DNA of 5,755 bases from Phycisphaeraceae bacterium (GTDB taxonomy: Bacteria > Planctomycetota > Phycisphaerae > Phycisphaerales > Phycisphaeraceae), in NCBI GenBank assembly GCA_003552605.1, contig PUNN01000203.1, positions 1 to 5,755 of the forward strand, given 5' to 3'. The position numbers were made by a program, and so were the translations under genes. Below, one piece after another: positions 1 to 5,744 of this stretch. The notes beneath the pieces are model-generated. The model ran no database searches. It worked only from the letters and a program-made list of their open reading frames with translations, and had not been told where the DNA came from. Every line of letters starts with the position of its first letter. Within the stretch, counting starts at the first letter, position 1.

Positions 1-1121
1 ATGCCGGGTTGCTCGAGTACATCGACAGCGCTGAGCAGAAGCCCCCCAAGGCCCGCGGAATCCCCGCAAGCGATGCTGCCGCCCGCCCCGAGCCACCGGG
101 TGTTCCGCGGCCCGGCAGGCCGGCGCACCCGGTGGGGCTGAATGCCTCGCAGCCCCGGTTTGTGGCGATTCAACTCGGCGTGCGACACACTCGGATCGCC
201 GCCCTCTCGCTCGCCGAGGCAAGCGGGGTGCAGGATGATGGGGACGATGGGCCGTGGACGGTGCGGTTCGCCACGCCGCCAACGCCCGAACAGTGGCAGC
301 GGCAACTTGAACAGGCCGGGGAGAAACTCCACCTGACCGACCCGTGGGGAGTGATCGTCAGTGTGCCTGGCGTGGTGGATGAACAACAGGGCCACGTGCT
401 GCTTTCGCCCAACCTGCACTGGACGGAGCGTGCCGACCTGCCGGGGTTGCTCGGTTCTGTCTGGTCGGCCCCGGTATGTCTGGTGCAGGAAATCCGCGCC
501 CTGGCACTCGGTCACCTCGCGGCGGAACCGGAAGAAGGGCCGTTTCTACTGGTTGACTTTGGCGAAGGGGTGGGCGGGGCGGTGGTGATTGGTGAGCAAC
601 TCTACGAAGGGGCGTTGCCACTGTCGGGTGAGCTTGGCCACACACCGGTGGTCGGCAACCGCCGCACGTGCGGATGCGGACAGACTGGATGCATGGAAAC
701 CCTGGCGAGCCGGGCGGGCCTGCTGGCGAGTTTCAGCCGCCACCTCAGGCACGCCGGCCAGAGGCGATGGTCGCGTCTGGTCGCGCGGGTCGAAAGCCAC
801 GGGGTAGAGCCTTGGCTTGCGCGTACGCTCGATGCGGTGGGGGCGACGATTGCCGGTGCGATCAACGTGGTAGGTGTCTCCCGGGTGGTCATCACCGGCT
901 CGCTGGTCGAACTGCCCGGCTGCGTGGTTGAAGCACTCGCCGAGCGCATCCGCGGCAGCGCGATGTGGGGGCGGTTCGGCACGGTCGAGGTGGTCCCCGC
1001 ACCGCGCCGCCGCGCGGCGGGCCTGGTCGTGGCGGGGATCGAGCGGATCGTCTACGGCGACCGGCTGGGCCTTACCGGCCAATGGCTGGCACGAGAGAAA
1101 ACGCAGGAGGTGGCGGGATGA
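1..1121 (+). CDS. ROK-family transcriptional regulator, N-terminally cut by the window edge
   Basis: This gene encodes a ROK (repressor/ORF/kinase) protein, most likely a sugar-responsive repressor. The frame is open to the left edge. It begins with A-G-L-L-E-Y-I-D, which looks like the end of a winged-helix domain, so the TTG at 9 is probably an internal Leu and the start lies upstream. Numbering from that codon, residues 10-35 are a Pro/Ala-rich linker. The text 'GRPAHPVGLN' (36-45) matches the GRPxxxxxLN joint that precedes the ROK domain in NagC/Mlc/XylR-type regulators. The ROK signature follows: G186-G190, the sugar-contacting GELGH (E208, H211) and the zinc motif CGCGQTGC (C221, C223, C228, with H211). 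The kinase DxGGT phosphate loop is absent (IQLGVRHT), and the catalytic Asp of ENDANAA is Glu161, so this should be a regulator and not a glucokinase. It overlaps the kinase gene by ATGA and probably controls this operon. The effector is unknown. Confidence 0.88.
   Translation, partial: AGLLEYIDSAEQKPPKARGIPASDAAARPEPPGVPRPGRPAHPVGLNASQPRFVAIQLGVRHTRIAALSLAEASGVQDDGDDGPWTVRFATPPTPEQWQRQLEQAGEKLHLTDPWGVIVSVPGVVDEQQGHVLLSPNLHWTERADLPGLLGSVWSAPVCLVQEIRALALGHLAAEPEEGPFLLVDFGEGVGGAVVIGEQLYEGALPLSGELGHTPVVGNRRTCGCGQTGCMETLASRAGLLASFSRHLRHAGQRRWSRLVARVESHGVEPWLARTLDAVGATIAGAINVVGVSRVVITGSLVELPGCVVEALAERIRGSAMWGRFGTVEVVPAPRRRAAGLVVAGIERIVYGDRLGLTGQWLAREKTQEVAG
1105..1110 (+). promoter_or_regulatory. 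Shine-Dalgarno that fixes the sugar kinase start
   Basis: A perfect AGGAGG lies 7 bases before the ATG at 1118, inside the 3' end of the ROK gene. It selects 1118 over the in-frame upstream ATG at 965. The 51 codons between those ATGs are a Gly/Arg/Pro-rich read-through of the ROK gene in another frame, with no kinase-like sequence. Confidence 0.8.
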
Positions 1122-2512
1122 AGGAAACGAAGCATTGCTCTCCACGCTCGCCGGTCGACCGGCTGCTGAATCAGCTTGATAACGACCGCGAACTTGCCGG
1201 CCGGGAGGTCACTGTGGCCCGTGCACCGGGCAGGCTGGATGTGATGGGCGGGATCGCCGACTACACCGGAAGCCGCGTGTGCCAGTGGCCGTTGCACGAG
1301 GCCGCGGCCGCGGCGGTGGCGCGGCGGGATGATGGCGCGATTGTCGCCACAAGCGCGGGATACGAGGAGGCGGTGTGCATCTCGGTTTCATCGCTCGATG
1401 AAACGGATCCCGCCACCGTGCGCGATGCAGTGGAGGAGCGGCAACGATGGGCGCGGTACCCGATCGGTTGTGCCTGGTGGCTGCTGCGCCAATGCGGGCA
1501 TCGCGGGGGCTGGACATTGAGGCTGGTCAGCGATGTACCTGCGGGCGCCGGCGTTTCGAGCAGCGCCGCGATCGAGGTGGCCACGATGCATGCCCTTTGC
1601 GGGCTGGAAGGAGTTGAAATCGAGCCGATGGCACTCGCCGCCGCGTGCCAGTACGTGGAGAATCACGTGGTCGGGGCACCCTGTGGCGTCATGGACCAGG
1701 CGACCTCCGTGGCCGCGTGCGAAGGCCGGTTGCTCGAGTTGCTGTGTCAACCAGATGAGCAGGGCCTGCCGGCGCAGATGTTCGGCCATGTGCCGGTCCC
1801 ATCCGGCTATCGGTTCGTGGGGATTGACAGCGGGGTGACCCACGAGGTCAGCGGTGATCCGTACACGGACACCCGCACCGCCGCTTTCATGGGGGCACGC
1901 ATCCTCAGTGCGTTGCAGGTGCCTGGGGCCGAGGCCGGTTGGCTGGCGCGGGTTGATGCCGCGGCTTTCGAAGGGCAGTTCCGCGCACGGTTGCCCGTGG
2001 CCATGGCCGGTGGTGAGTTCATCGAGGCTTACGGCGATACCGGCGACACGGTCACCCGGGTTGACCCGGCAAAGCATTATTCTGTCCGCGTTGCAACGGA
2101 CCATCATGTCCGGGAGATGAGCCGTGTCACGCGTTTTCGTGATCTGCTTTGCGAAGCGGCTGCGGATGCATCCATTGCGCATGAATCGCTTTGTGAAGCC
2201 GGCCGGCTGATGCTGCAAAGCCATGAGAGCTACGGCTGCTGCGCACATCTGGGCCATCCGATGACCGATGCACTTGTCGAGCGGGTCATCGATGCGGGGC
2301 CCGAGGGTGGCCTGTTTGGCGCGCGTATCACGGGCGGCGGTTGCGGGGGGACCGTGGCCATACTGATGCGCGATGATGCGGACACCTTCGACCGCGTTCG
2401 GCGGATTCAACGTGACTACGAGCGGGAATCAGGCCGGCGGACGCAGCTTTTCGATCGGTCCGGCCCGGGGGCGCTTGCCTGGGGGCTGCATCGAATGGAG
2501 GTTCAGTCATGA
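1118..2512 (+). CDS. GHMP-family sugar-1-kinase, L-arabinokinase/galactokinase-like
   Basis: This cytoplasmic kinase is predicted to phosphorylate the anomeric hydroxyl of a sugar with ATP. It has 464 residues from the ATG at 1118. All three GHMP motifs are present: the N-terminal substrate motif ARAPGRLDVMGGIADYTG (34-51), the ATP loop PAGAGVSSSAA (141-151) and the C-terminal GARITGGGCGGT (401-412). The catalytic Asp is D193 in GAPCGVMDQ. Galactokinases have GEHTDY at the sugar site, but this protein has GGIADY, so the galactose-binding Glu and His are replaced while the Asp (D48) is kept. From memory, plant L-arabinokinase carries the same DVMGGIADY text, along with VENHxVGAPCGVMDQ and a GIDSGxxH stretch, found here at 180-194 and 235-242. 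The glycosyltransferase-like N-terminal half of the plant enzyme is missing. The gene overlaps both neighbours by ATGA, implying translational coupling. Family assignment is firm; L-arabinose as substrate is inference, with galactose or another pyranose possible. Confidence 0.9.
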   Translation: MKETKHCSPRSPVDRLLNQLDNDRELAGREVTVARAPGRLDVMGGIADYTGSRVCQWPLHEAAAAAVARRDDGAIVATSAGYEEAVCISVSSLDETDPATVRDAVEERQRWARYPIGCAWWLLRQCGHRGGWTLRLVSDVPAGAGVSSSAAIEVATMHALCGLEGVEIEPMALAAACQYVENHVVGAPCGVMDQATSVAACEGRLLELLCQPDEQGLPAQMFGHVPVPSGYRFVGIDSGVTHEVSGDPYTDTRTAAFMGARILSALQVPGAEAGWLARVDAAAFEGQFRARLPVAMAGGEFIEAYGDTGDTVTRVDPAKHYSVRVATDHHVREMSRVTRFRDLLCEAAADASIAHESLCEAGRLMLQSHESYGCCAHLGHPMTDALVERVIDAGPEGGLFGARITGGGCGGTVAILMRDDADTFDRVRRIQRDYERESGRRTQLFDRSGPGALAWGLHRMEVQS

Positions 2513-3573
2513 ATGTCGATGCTGGGCAGCTTTCAGATGCGGGCGGCGATGCGGCGGGCGGGGGGCAGTGGATCGAGCGCCTTGAGGCGGTCGGCATGGC
2601 GGTGCGCGAAGCGCTCGTCGAAGCGCGGCAGAGCCGGCAGGACATGGCTCGGCCGGTTGCGAATGAGGGCGGCGATACGATTTTCGCCATCGACCGCCAC
2701 GTTGAGCCGGTGCTCGTTCACCATGCCCGGCGGTGGGCCGATGGGCTTCAACCGTTAATGCTGATTGCCGAAGGCCTTGGCCGCGACGGTCGGATGCGCT
2801 TCGGCCCGGAGGATGTGCCCACGCGCTGGGCGGTGCTGATCGACCCGATCGATGGGACGCGAAACGTGATGTATGACAAGCGGTCGGCCTGGTTCATCGC
2901 CGCTGCTGCGCCGGTGGTTGATGGACGCGAGCCGATGCTGAGCGATGCGGTCGCCTCGGTGATGGTCGAGTTGCCTGCATCGAAAGCGGGTTGGGCGGAC
3001 ACCCTGACCGCCACCGCCGATGGCCCGGCCCGGGCGTGGCGGCGCCACCTGGTGCATGATGAGCGGCTTGGGATCGAGGTGGCACCGAGCGGTGCGACCA
3101 CGTTGCATCACGGCTGGGCGCAGGTGAGCAACTTCTTTCCCGGGACGAAGGTGCTCGCTTCGCAACTGATGGAACGCATCGTGACCGAAACGCTTGGCGC
3201 ACCGCCACCGGGCGAGGCGCTGGTGTTCGACGATCAATACATGACCACCGCCGGGCAGATGGCCGAGTTGATCCTCGGCCATGATCGGTTCTGCTGCGAC
3301 CTGCGGCCGCTGTTCTACCAGTCACTCGAGGCGCGGCAGGGGGGCGGGAGCGGCCGGCGGGGGCTTGAGTGTCATCCCTATGACCTCGCCGGCATGCTCG
3401 TGGCGCAGCGCGCCGGTGTCGTTCTGACCGATGGCTTCGGGCGCAGTCTTGATGCCCCGATGCGGGTCGATGCACCCGTCCACTGGTGCGGCTATGCCAA
3501 TGAGACGTTGCGAAGGCGGATCGAACCGGTCATCAGCGCTTTTCTTGCCGAGCACGGCGTCCACCCCGATTGA
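2509..3573 (+). CDS. Inositol-monophosphatase-family phosphatase (enlarged form)
   Basis: This is a metal-dependent phosphatase of the IMPase/FBPase superfamily, 354 residues long against about 260-280 for classical inositol monophosphatases. Visible family features are GGDTIFAIDRHVE (54-66), corresponding to the usual KGDxDxVTxxD region; the metal ligand E88 in IAEG (normally GEE); the hallmark DPIDGT (112-117, D112 and D115); and the C-terminal metal site HPYDLAG (289-295, D292), followed by VAQRAGVVLTDGFG as in WDxAAGxLLxxEAGGxVTD. The extra length lies between about 155 and 288 and includes MAELILGHDRFCCDLRP (251-267), which is not in the classical enzyme. The ATG at 2509 overlaps the kinase stop (ATGA), and GGAGG lies 7 bases upstream. 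The tight link to a sugar kinase and a nucleotidyltransferase points to a sugar phosphate, or a by-product of the pathway, as substrate and not necessarily inositol phosphate. Family is firm; substrate is unknown. Confidence 0.87.
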   Translation: MNVDAGQLSDAGGDAAGGGQWIERLEAVGMAVREALVEARQSRQDMARPVANEGGDTIFAIDRHVEPVLVHHARRWADGLQPLMLIAEGLGRDGRMRFGPEDVPTRWAVLIDPIDGTRNVMYDKRSAWFIAAAAPVVDGREPMLSDAVASVMVELPASKAGWADTLTATADGPARAWRRHLVHDERLGIEVAPSGATTLHHGWAQVSNFFPGTKVLASQLMERIVTETLGAPPPGEALVFDDQYMTTAGQMAELILGHDRFCCDLRPLFYQSLEARQGGGSGRRGLECHPYDLAGMLVAQRAGVVLTDGFGRSLDAPMRVDAPVHWCGYANETLRRRIEPVISAFLAEHGVHPD

Positions 3574-3612
3574 ACCGTTCACCCTGGTTATGGCGAATCA
3601 CCGGAGACAGAC

Positions 3613-4593
3613 ATGAGCAAGGTACGCAAGGCAGTGATTACGGCGGCGGGCCGGGGAACGCGGCAGTATCCGGCCTCGAGCGCGGTGCAGAAGGAGATGT
3701 TTCCCATGGTCGACGCCGATGGCCTGACCAAGCCGATCATCCAGATCATCGGCGAGGAAGCCATTGCCGCCGGTGTCGAGCAGATATGCATCGTCACGCA
3801 GCCCGGTGAGGAGGCCCAATACCGCCAGTATTTCAAGCGAATGAGCGATGAGACACTCGAATCGTTCCAGGGCAAGGCCTGGGCGCTCGAGGCCAGTGAG
3901 AAGCTTCAGGAGTTCGGCCAGCGGCTGTCGTTTGTCAGCCAGGATTCACCTGAAGGTTATGGCCATGCGGTGTATCAGGCGCGCGACTTCATCGGTGATG
4001 AGCCGTTCCTGCTGATGCTCGGTGACCATATCTACATCCCGAGCAACTCGGTCAACTGCGCCACCCAACTCATCCAGCATTACGAACGGGCGCAGATGGC
4101 GGCGATGAGCGCCGTTCAGGTAACCCCGGCGCATCTGCTGCATCTGTTCGGCACGCTGCGGGGTGCGCCCGCGGACGACCGGGGCCGCTGTTACCGTGTC
4201 CAAGCCATCGTCGAAAAGCCGGATGAAGCATATGCCAGCGCACACCTGCGCACGCCCGGCCTGCCGCCGGGTCAGTACCTTTGCCATTTCGGGATGCACG
4301 TGTTCCCACCGGCCATCTTCGAAGCGCTCGACCACCACATCCGCGAGAATGTGCGGGAGAAGGGGGAGATTCAACTCACCAGCGCGCAGGAATTCATGCG
4401 GCTGGAGTTGCTTGATGATGGCAGTGGCTATGGGGCCTGTACCATTGACGGGCAGCGTTTCGATACCGGCATTCCTTACGGACTGATGGAGTCACAACTC
4501 GCACTCGCGCTCGCCGGCCGGCATCGCGGCCAGATCGTCGAGGCCATCGCCCGGCTGCTCGCCGAGCAGTTGCAGAGCATGTCCCGCCTGTAG
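3613..4593 (+). CDS. GalU-like sugar-1-phosphate uridylyltransferase
   Basis: This is a nucleotidyltransferase of the GalU/RmlA fold, predicted to join a sugar 1-phosphate to UTP, giving UDP-sugar and pyrophosphate in the cytoplasm. It has 326 residues; typical GalU has about 290-300. Features in order: the nucleotide-binding loop VITAAGRGTR (8-17), KEMFP (27-31, K27), EEAIAAGVEQICIVT (48-62), the QDSPEGYGHAV segment (110-120) equivalent to QxxPxGLGHAV of GalU, LGDHIY (136-141, putative metal ligand D138), VEKP (200-203), GEIQLTSA (251-258; GEIQLTDA in GalU) and FDTGIPYG (283-290), equivalent to the xDiGxxxGY end motif. It diverges from housekeeping GalU in an expanded MVDADGLTKPIIQ loop (32-44) and in GDH replacing the usual GDD. 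It starts 39 bases after the phosphatase, with GGAGA at 3603-3607, and is the presumed activating step after the kinase. The exact sugar and the preference for UTP are inferred. Confidence 0.88.
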   Translation: MSKVRKAVITAAGRGTRQYPASSAVQKEMFPMVDADGLTKPIIQIIGEEAIAAGVEQICIVTQPGEEAQYRQYFKRMSDETLESFQGKAWALEASEKLQEFGQRLSFVSQDSPEGYGHAVYQARDFIGDEPFLLMLGDHIYIPSNSVNCATQLIQHYERAQMAAMSAVQVTPAHLLHLFGTLRGAPADDRGRCYRVQAIVEKPDEAYASAHLRTPGLPPGQYLCHFGMHVFPPAIFEALDHHIRENVREKGEIQLTSAQEFMRLELLDDGSGYGACTIDGQRFDTGIPYGLMESQLALALAGRHRGQIVEAIARLLAEQLQSMSRL

Positions 4594-4630
4594 ATGGGAA
4601 TGCAGGGCCCTGGTGCGCCCATGGCAAGGC

Positions 4631-4656
4631 GCGGGGCGGTTCGATGACGGTCCCGC
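4631..4656 (+). terminator. GC-rich hairpin after the operon, weak terminator candidate
   Basis: Arms GCGGGGC (4631-4637) and GTCCCGC (4650-4656) pair over 7 positions with one G-U. After one mismatch the stem continues with GTT/GAC, closing a four-base loop. It lies 37 bases past the nucleotidyltransferase stop, where an operon end is expected. It has no following T-run, so it is not a standard intrinsic terminator. It could contribute to termination or 3'-end stability, or be incidental in such GC-rich DNA. Confidence 0.25.
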
Positions 4657-4690
4657 AAACCGCGTTGCGCCGCATTTGGCAATGACAATG

Positions 4691-4740
4691 TCCCCTCATC
4701 CCGGCCCCCTCCCCCGGCCCCCTCCCGTGGGGAAGAGGTG
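4691..4740. repeat. C-rich intergenic repeat element with 13-bp tandem duplication
   Basis: This stretch is almost purely C/T on the + strand for about 35 bases, then switches to GTGGGGAAGAGGTG. The 13-mer CCGGCCCCCTCCC occurs twice in perfect tandem (4701-4713 and 4714-4726). The layout CCCCTCATCCCGGCCCCCT...GGGGAAGAGG resembles the widespread bacterial intergenic repeat of the form CCCTCACCCxxxCCCTCTCCC...GGGAGAGGG. Its ends can pair imperfectly (CCCCTC with GAGGTG). It does not code and probably exists in many genomic copies, but copy number cannot be seen here. Confidence 0.55.
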
Positions 4741-4768
4741 TGAATATGTTCCCCCGGGTGGGCAGCCC

Positions 4769-4785
4769 CATGCGTTCGCCCCGGG
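4769..4785 (-). repeat. Short repeat motif, inverted relative to 5634-5655
   Basis: On the minus strand this reads CCCGGGGCGAACGCATG. The same two blocks, CCCGGGGC and GCGAACGCATG, occur on the + strand at 5634-5655, separated there by three bases where they overlap by two here. The pair brackets the nitroreductase gene in opposite orientations. It looks like a fragment of a dispersed intergenic repeat family; no coding function is seen. Confidence 0.4.
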
Positions 4786-4801
4786 CACCTTGCCGATGCG
4801 C

Positions 4802-4830
4802 TGGCCGCGCCTGCTTCCTGCCCGTACAGT
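4802..4830 (+). promoter_or_regulatory. Tentative promoter for the nitroreductase gene
   Basis: TACAGT (4825-4830) matches four of six bases of a sigma-70 -10 box. TGGCCG (4802-4807) sits 17 bases upstream as a poor -35 (three of six). Transcription would begin near 4837, leaving a leader of under 20 bases before the ATG at 4855. The placement is sensible because the preceding 200 bases are non-coding repeat DNA, but the match is weak. Confidence 0.2.
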
Positions 4831-4854
4831 GGGCCCATCAGCACGGAGCACAGG

Positions 4855-5568
4855 ATGAGCGAGACCGACCTTCACGCGTTCGTGGCGCTCGCCCGGCAGC
4901 GCCGGGCGGTGCGGCATTTCAAGCCCGATCCGGTGGACCCGGCGATGCTCGCGGAGATGATTGAGGCAGCGCGGTGGGCGCCGAGCGGCTACAACCTTCA
5001 GCCGACCCATTTTGTGGTGGTTCGCAAGCCGAAACGACGTGAGGCGCTGAGACGGGCGTGCCTGGATCAGCCGCAGATCACCGAGGCGCCGGTGATCGTG
5101 GTGGTTGCCGGTGATCGCCGTGTGGTCGACCACCACTTCGACCGGGTGCTCGAGGCCGACCGCGAGGCCGGCGCGATCAGTCTGGAATATGAGCGGCTGA
5201 TGCGGCGGGTGGTGCCGCTGGGCTTCGGCACCGGGCCGCTCGGATTGGGATGGCTGGCGAAGCTCATCGCGGCGCCGCTGCTTCGGCTGATGATGCCGGT
5301 GCCGAGTCTGCCCGCCATCGAGCGCAAGGTCTGGCTTGCACGGCAGGCCTCGCTGTGCGCCATGAACTTGATGATGGCCGCCGCCGCCGCGGGATTGGAC
5401 TCATGCCCGATGGAAGGATTTGATGAGCGTCGCGTCCGCCGCGTCCTGGCCATGCCGCGCTGGATGGTGCCGCTGGTCATCGTGCCGGTGGGCATTGGCG
5501 GCGATGTGCCCGCCGCGAAAACGCGGCTGCCCGCGGCGGATCTTGTTCATTATGAGCGATGGCGGTAG
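4855..5568 (+). CDS. Nitroreductase-family FMN oxidoreductase
   Basis: This is a flavin-dependent NAD(P)H oxidoreductase of the nitroreductase superfamily, 237 residues, predicted cytoplasmic and dimeric as is usual for the family. The N-terminal FMN-phosphate motif RQRRAVRHF (14-22) is followed by the helix and loop AARWAPSGYNLQPTHFVVV (38-56; the family's A-x-x-A-P-S-x-x-N-x-Q-P motif). The C-terminal half has the long helix RQASLCAMNLMMAAAAAGL (163-181) and the PMEGFD segment (185-190) that contributes to the second FMN contact and is followed by the usual VRRVLAMP. Between them, about 119-150 is a hydrophobic, Gly/Leu-rich insert ending in MMPVPSLP. The ATG at 4855 has GGAG at 4845-4848. 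It stands 261 bases after the sugar operon with repeats between, so it is probably a separate unit. The natural substrate (nitroaromatic, quinone, enone or other) cannot be told from sequence. Confidence 0.9.
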   Translation: MSETDLHAFVALARQRRAVRHFKPDPVDPAMLAEMIEAARWAPSGYNLQPTHFVVVRKPKRREALRRACLDQPQITEAPVIVVVAGDRRVVDHHFDRVLEADREAGAISLEYERLMRRVVPLGFGTGPLGLGWLAKLIAAPLLRLMMPVPSLPAIERKVWLARQASLCAMNLMMAAAAAGLDSCPMEGFDERRVRRVLAMPRWMVPLVIVPVGIGGDVPAAKTRLPAADLVHYERWR

Positions 5569-5612
5569 GCAAACGCTGCGTGGCGGCATGGCAAACGCAT
5601 GAAGGAGAGTAT

Positions 5613-5630
5613 GGCATGCTCAGCAGCCGT
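5613..5630 (+). repeat. Partial copy of the hairpin repeat arm
   Basis: GGCATGCTCAGCAGCCGT differs by one base from the left arm of the hairpin at 5666-5683 (GGCATGGTCAGCAGCCGT). It lacks the matching right arm, so it is a degenerate or truncated copy in direct orientation, 53 bases upstream of the complete element. Confidence 0.5.
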
Positions 5631-5633
5631 GGT

Positions 5634-5655
5634 CCCGGGGCAGAGCGAACGCATG
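5634..5655 (+). repeat. Short repeat motif, inverted partner of 4769-4785
   Basis: CCCGGGGC (5634-5641) and GCGAACGCATG (5645-5655) repeat the blocks seen on the minus strand at 4769-4785. The copy lies between two arms of the hairpin repeat, so both may belong to one composite intergenic element. Confidence 0.4.
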
Positions 5656-5666
5656 TAGCTTGGGTG

Positions 5667-5702
5667 GCATGGTCAGCAGCCGTCTTCGGCTGATGGCCAT
5701 GC
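5667..5702 (+). repeat. Strong imperfect palindrome, hairpin with 16-bp stem
   Basis: The left arm at 5667-5682 (GCATGGTCAGCAGCCG) and right arm at 5687-5702 (CGGCTGATGGCCATGC) pair over 16 positions with one G-U and one mismatch around a TCTT loop. It is flanked by GGGTG before and CGGCGAACCCCC after. It lies about 100 bases past the nitroreductase stop, without a T-run. A dispersed intergenic hairpin repeat (REP/MITE-like) fits best. A transcription-end or mRNA-stability role for the gene upstream is possible but not shown. Confidence 0.6.
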
Positions 5703-5726
5703 GGCGAACCCCCAATCACAGGCCGT

Positions 5727-5744
5727 CATGGCCATCGGCTGCGG
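5727..5744 (+). repeat. Further degenerate arm of the hairpin repeat
   Basis: CATGGCCATCGGCTGCGG resembles both the right-arm complement of the hairpin (CATGGCCATCAGCCG) and its CGGCTG core. It suggests that a second copy of the element starts here, cut by the right edge. Only part is visible, so the assignment is weak. Confidence 0.35.

Noticed and set aside
965..1117. N-terminal extension of the kinase from the ATG at 965
   Set aside because: It is a frame-shifted reading of the ROK gene, Gly/Arg/Pro-rich with no kinase similarity. The AGGAGG before 1118 and the ATGA overlap favour the later start.
1..1121. ROK protein as a glucokinase
   Set aside because: The DxGGT phosphate loop is missing and the catalytic Asp is replaced by Glu, while a regulator-type linker precedes the domain.
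546..1145. 199-codon minus-strand frame opposite the ROK gene
   Set aside because: Its translation is low-complexity Arg/Ala/Pro/His-rich, as expected for a shadow of a GC-rich gene, and the ROK motifs lie on the other strand.
1388..2410. 340-codon open frame on the minus strand opposite the kinase
   Set aside because: Long antisense frames are common in high-GC genes. Its translation shows no family motifs, whereas the + strand carries all GHMP motifs.
3574..3612. Possible small stem (AACC/GGTT) or internal promoter between phosphatase and transferase genes
   Set aside because: The pairing is only a few bases and no -35/-10 pair is visible; a plain intra-operon gap explains it.
4740..4964. 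Small + strand frame running into the nitroreductase gene
   Set aside because: It starts inside repeat DNA, continues out of frame in a well-supported gene and has no recognisable product.
5599..5658. 19-codon frame from ATG 5599 (or 15 codons from 5611, with AAGGAG just before)
   Set aside because: It consists mostly of repeat-element sequence, the spacing to the 5611 ATG is too short, and the peptide has no features.
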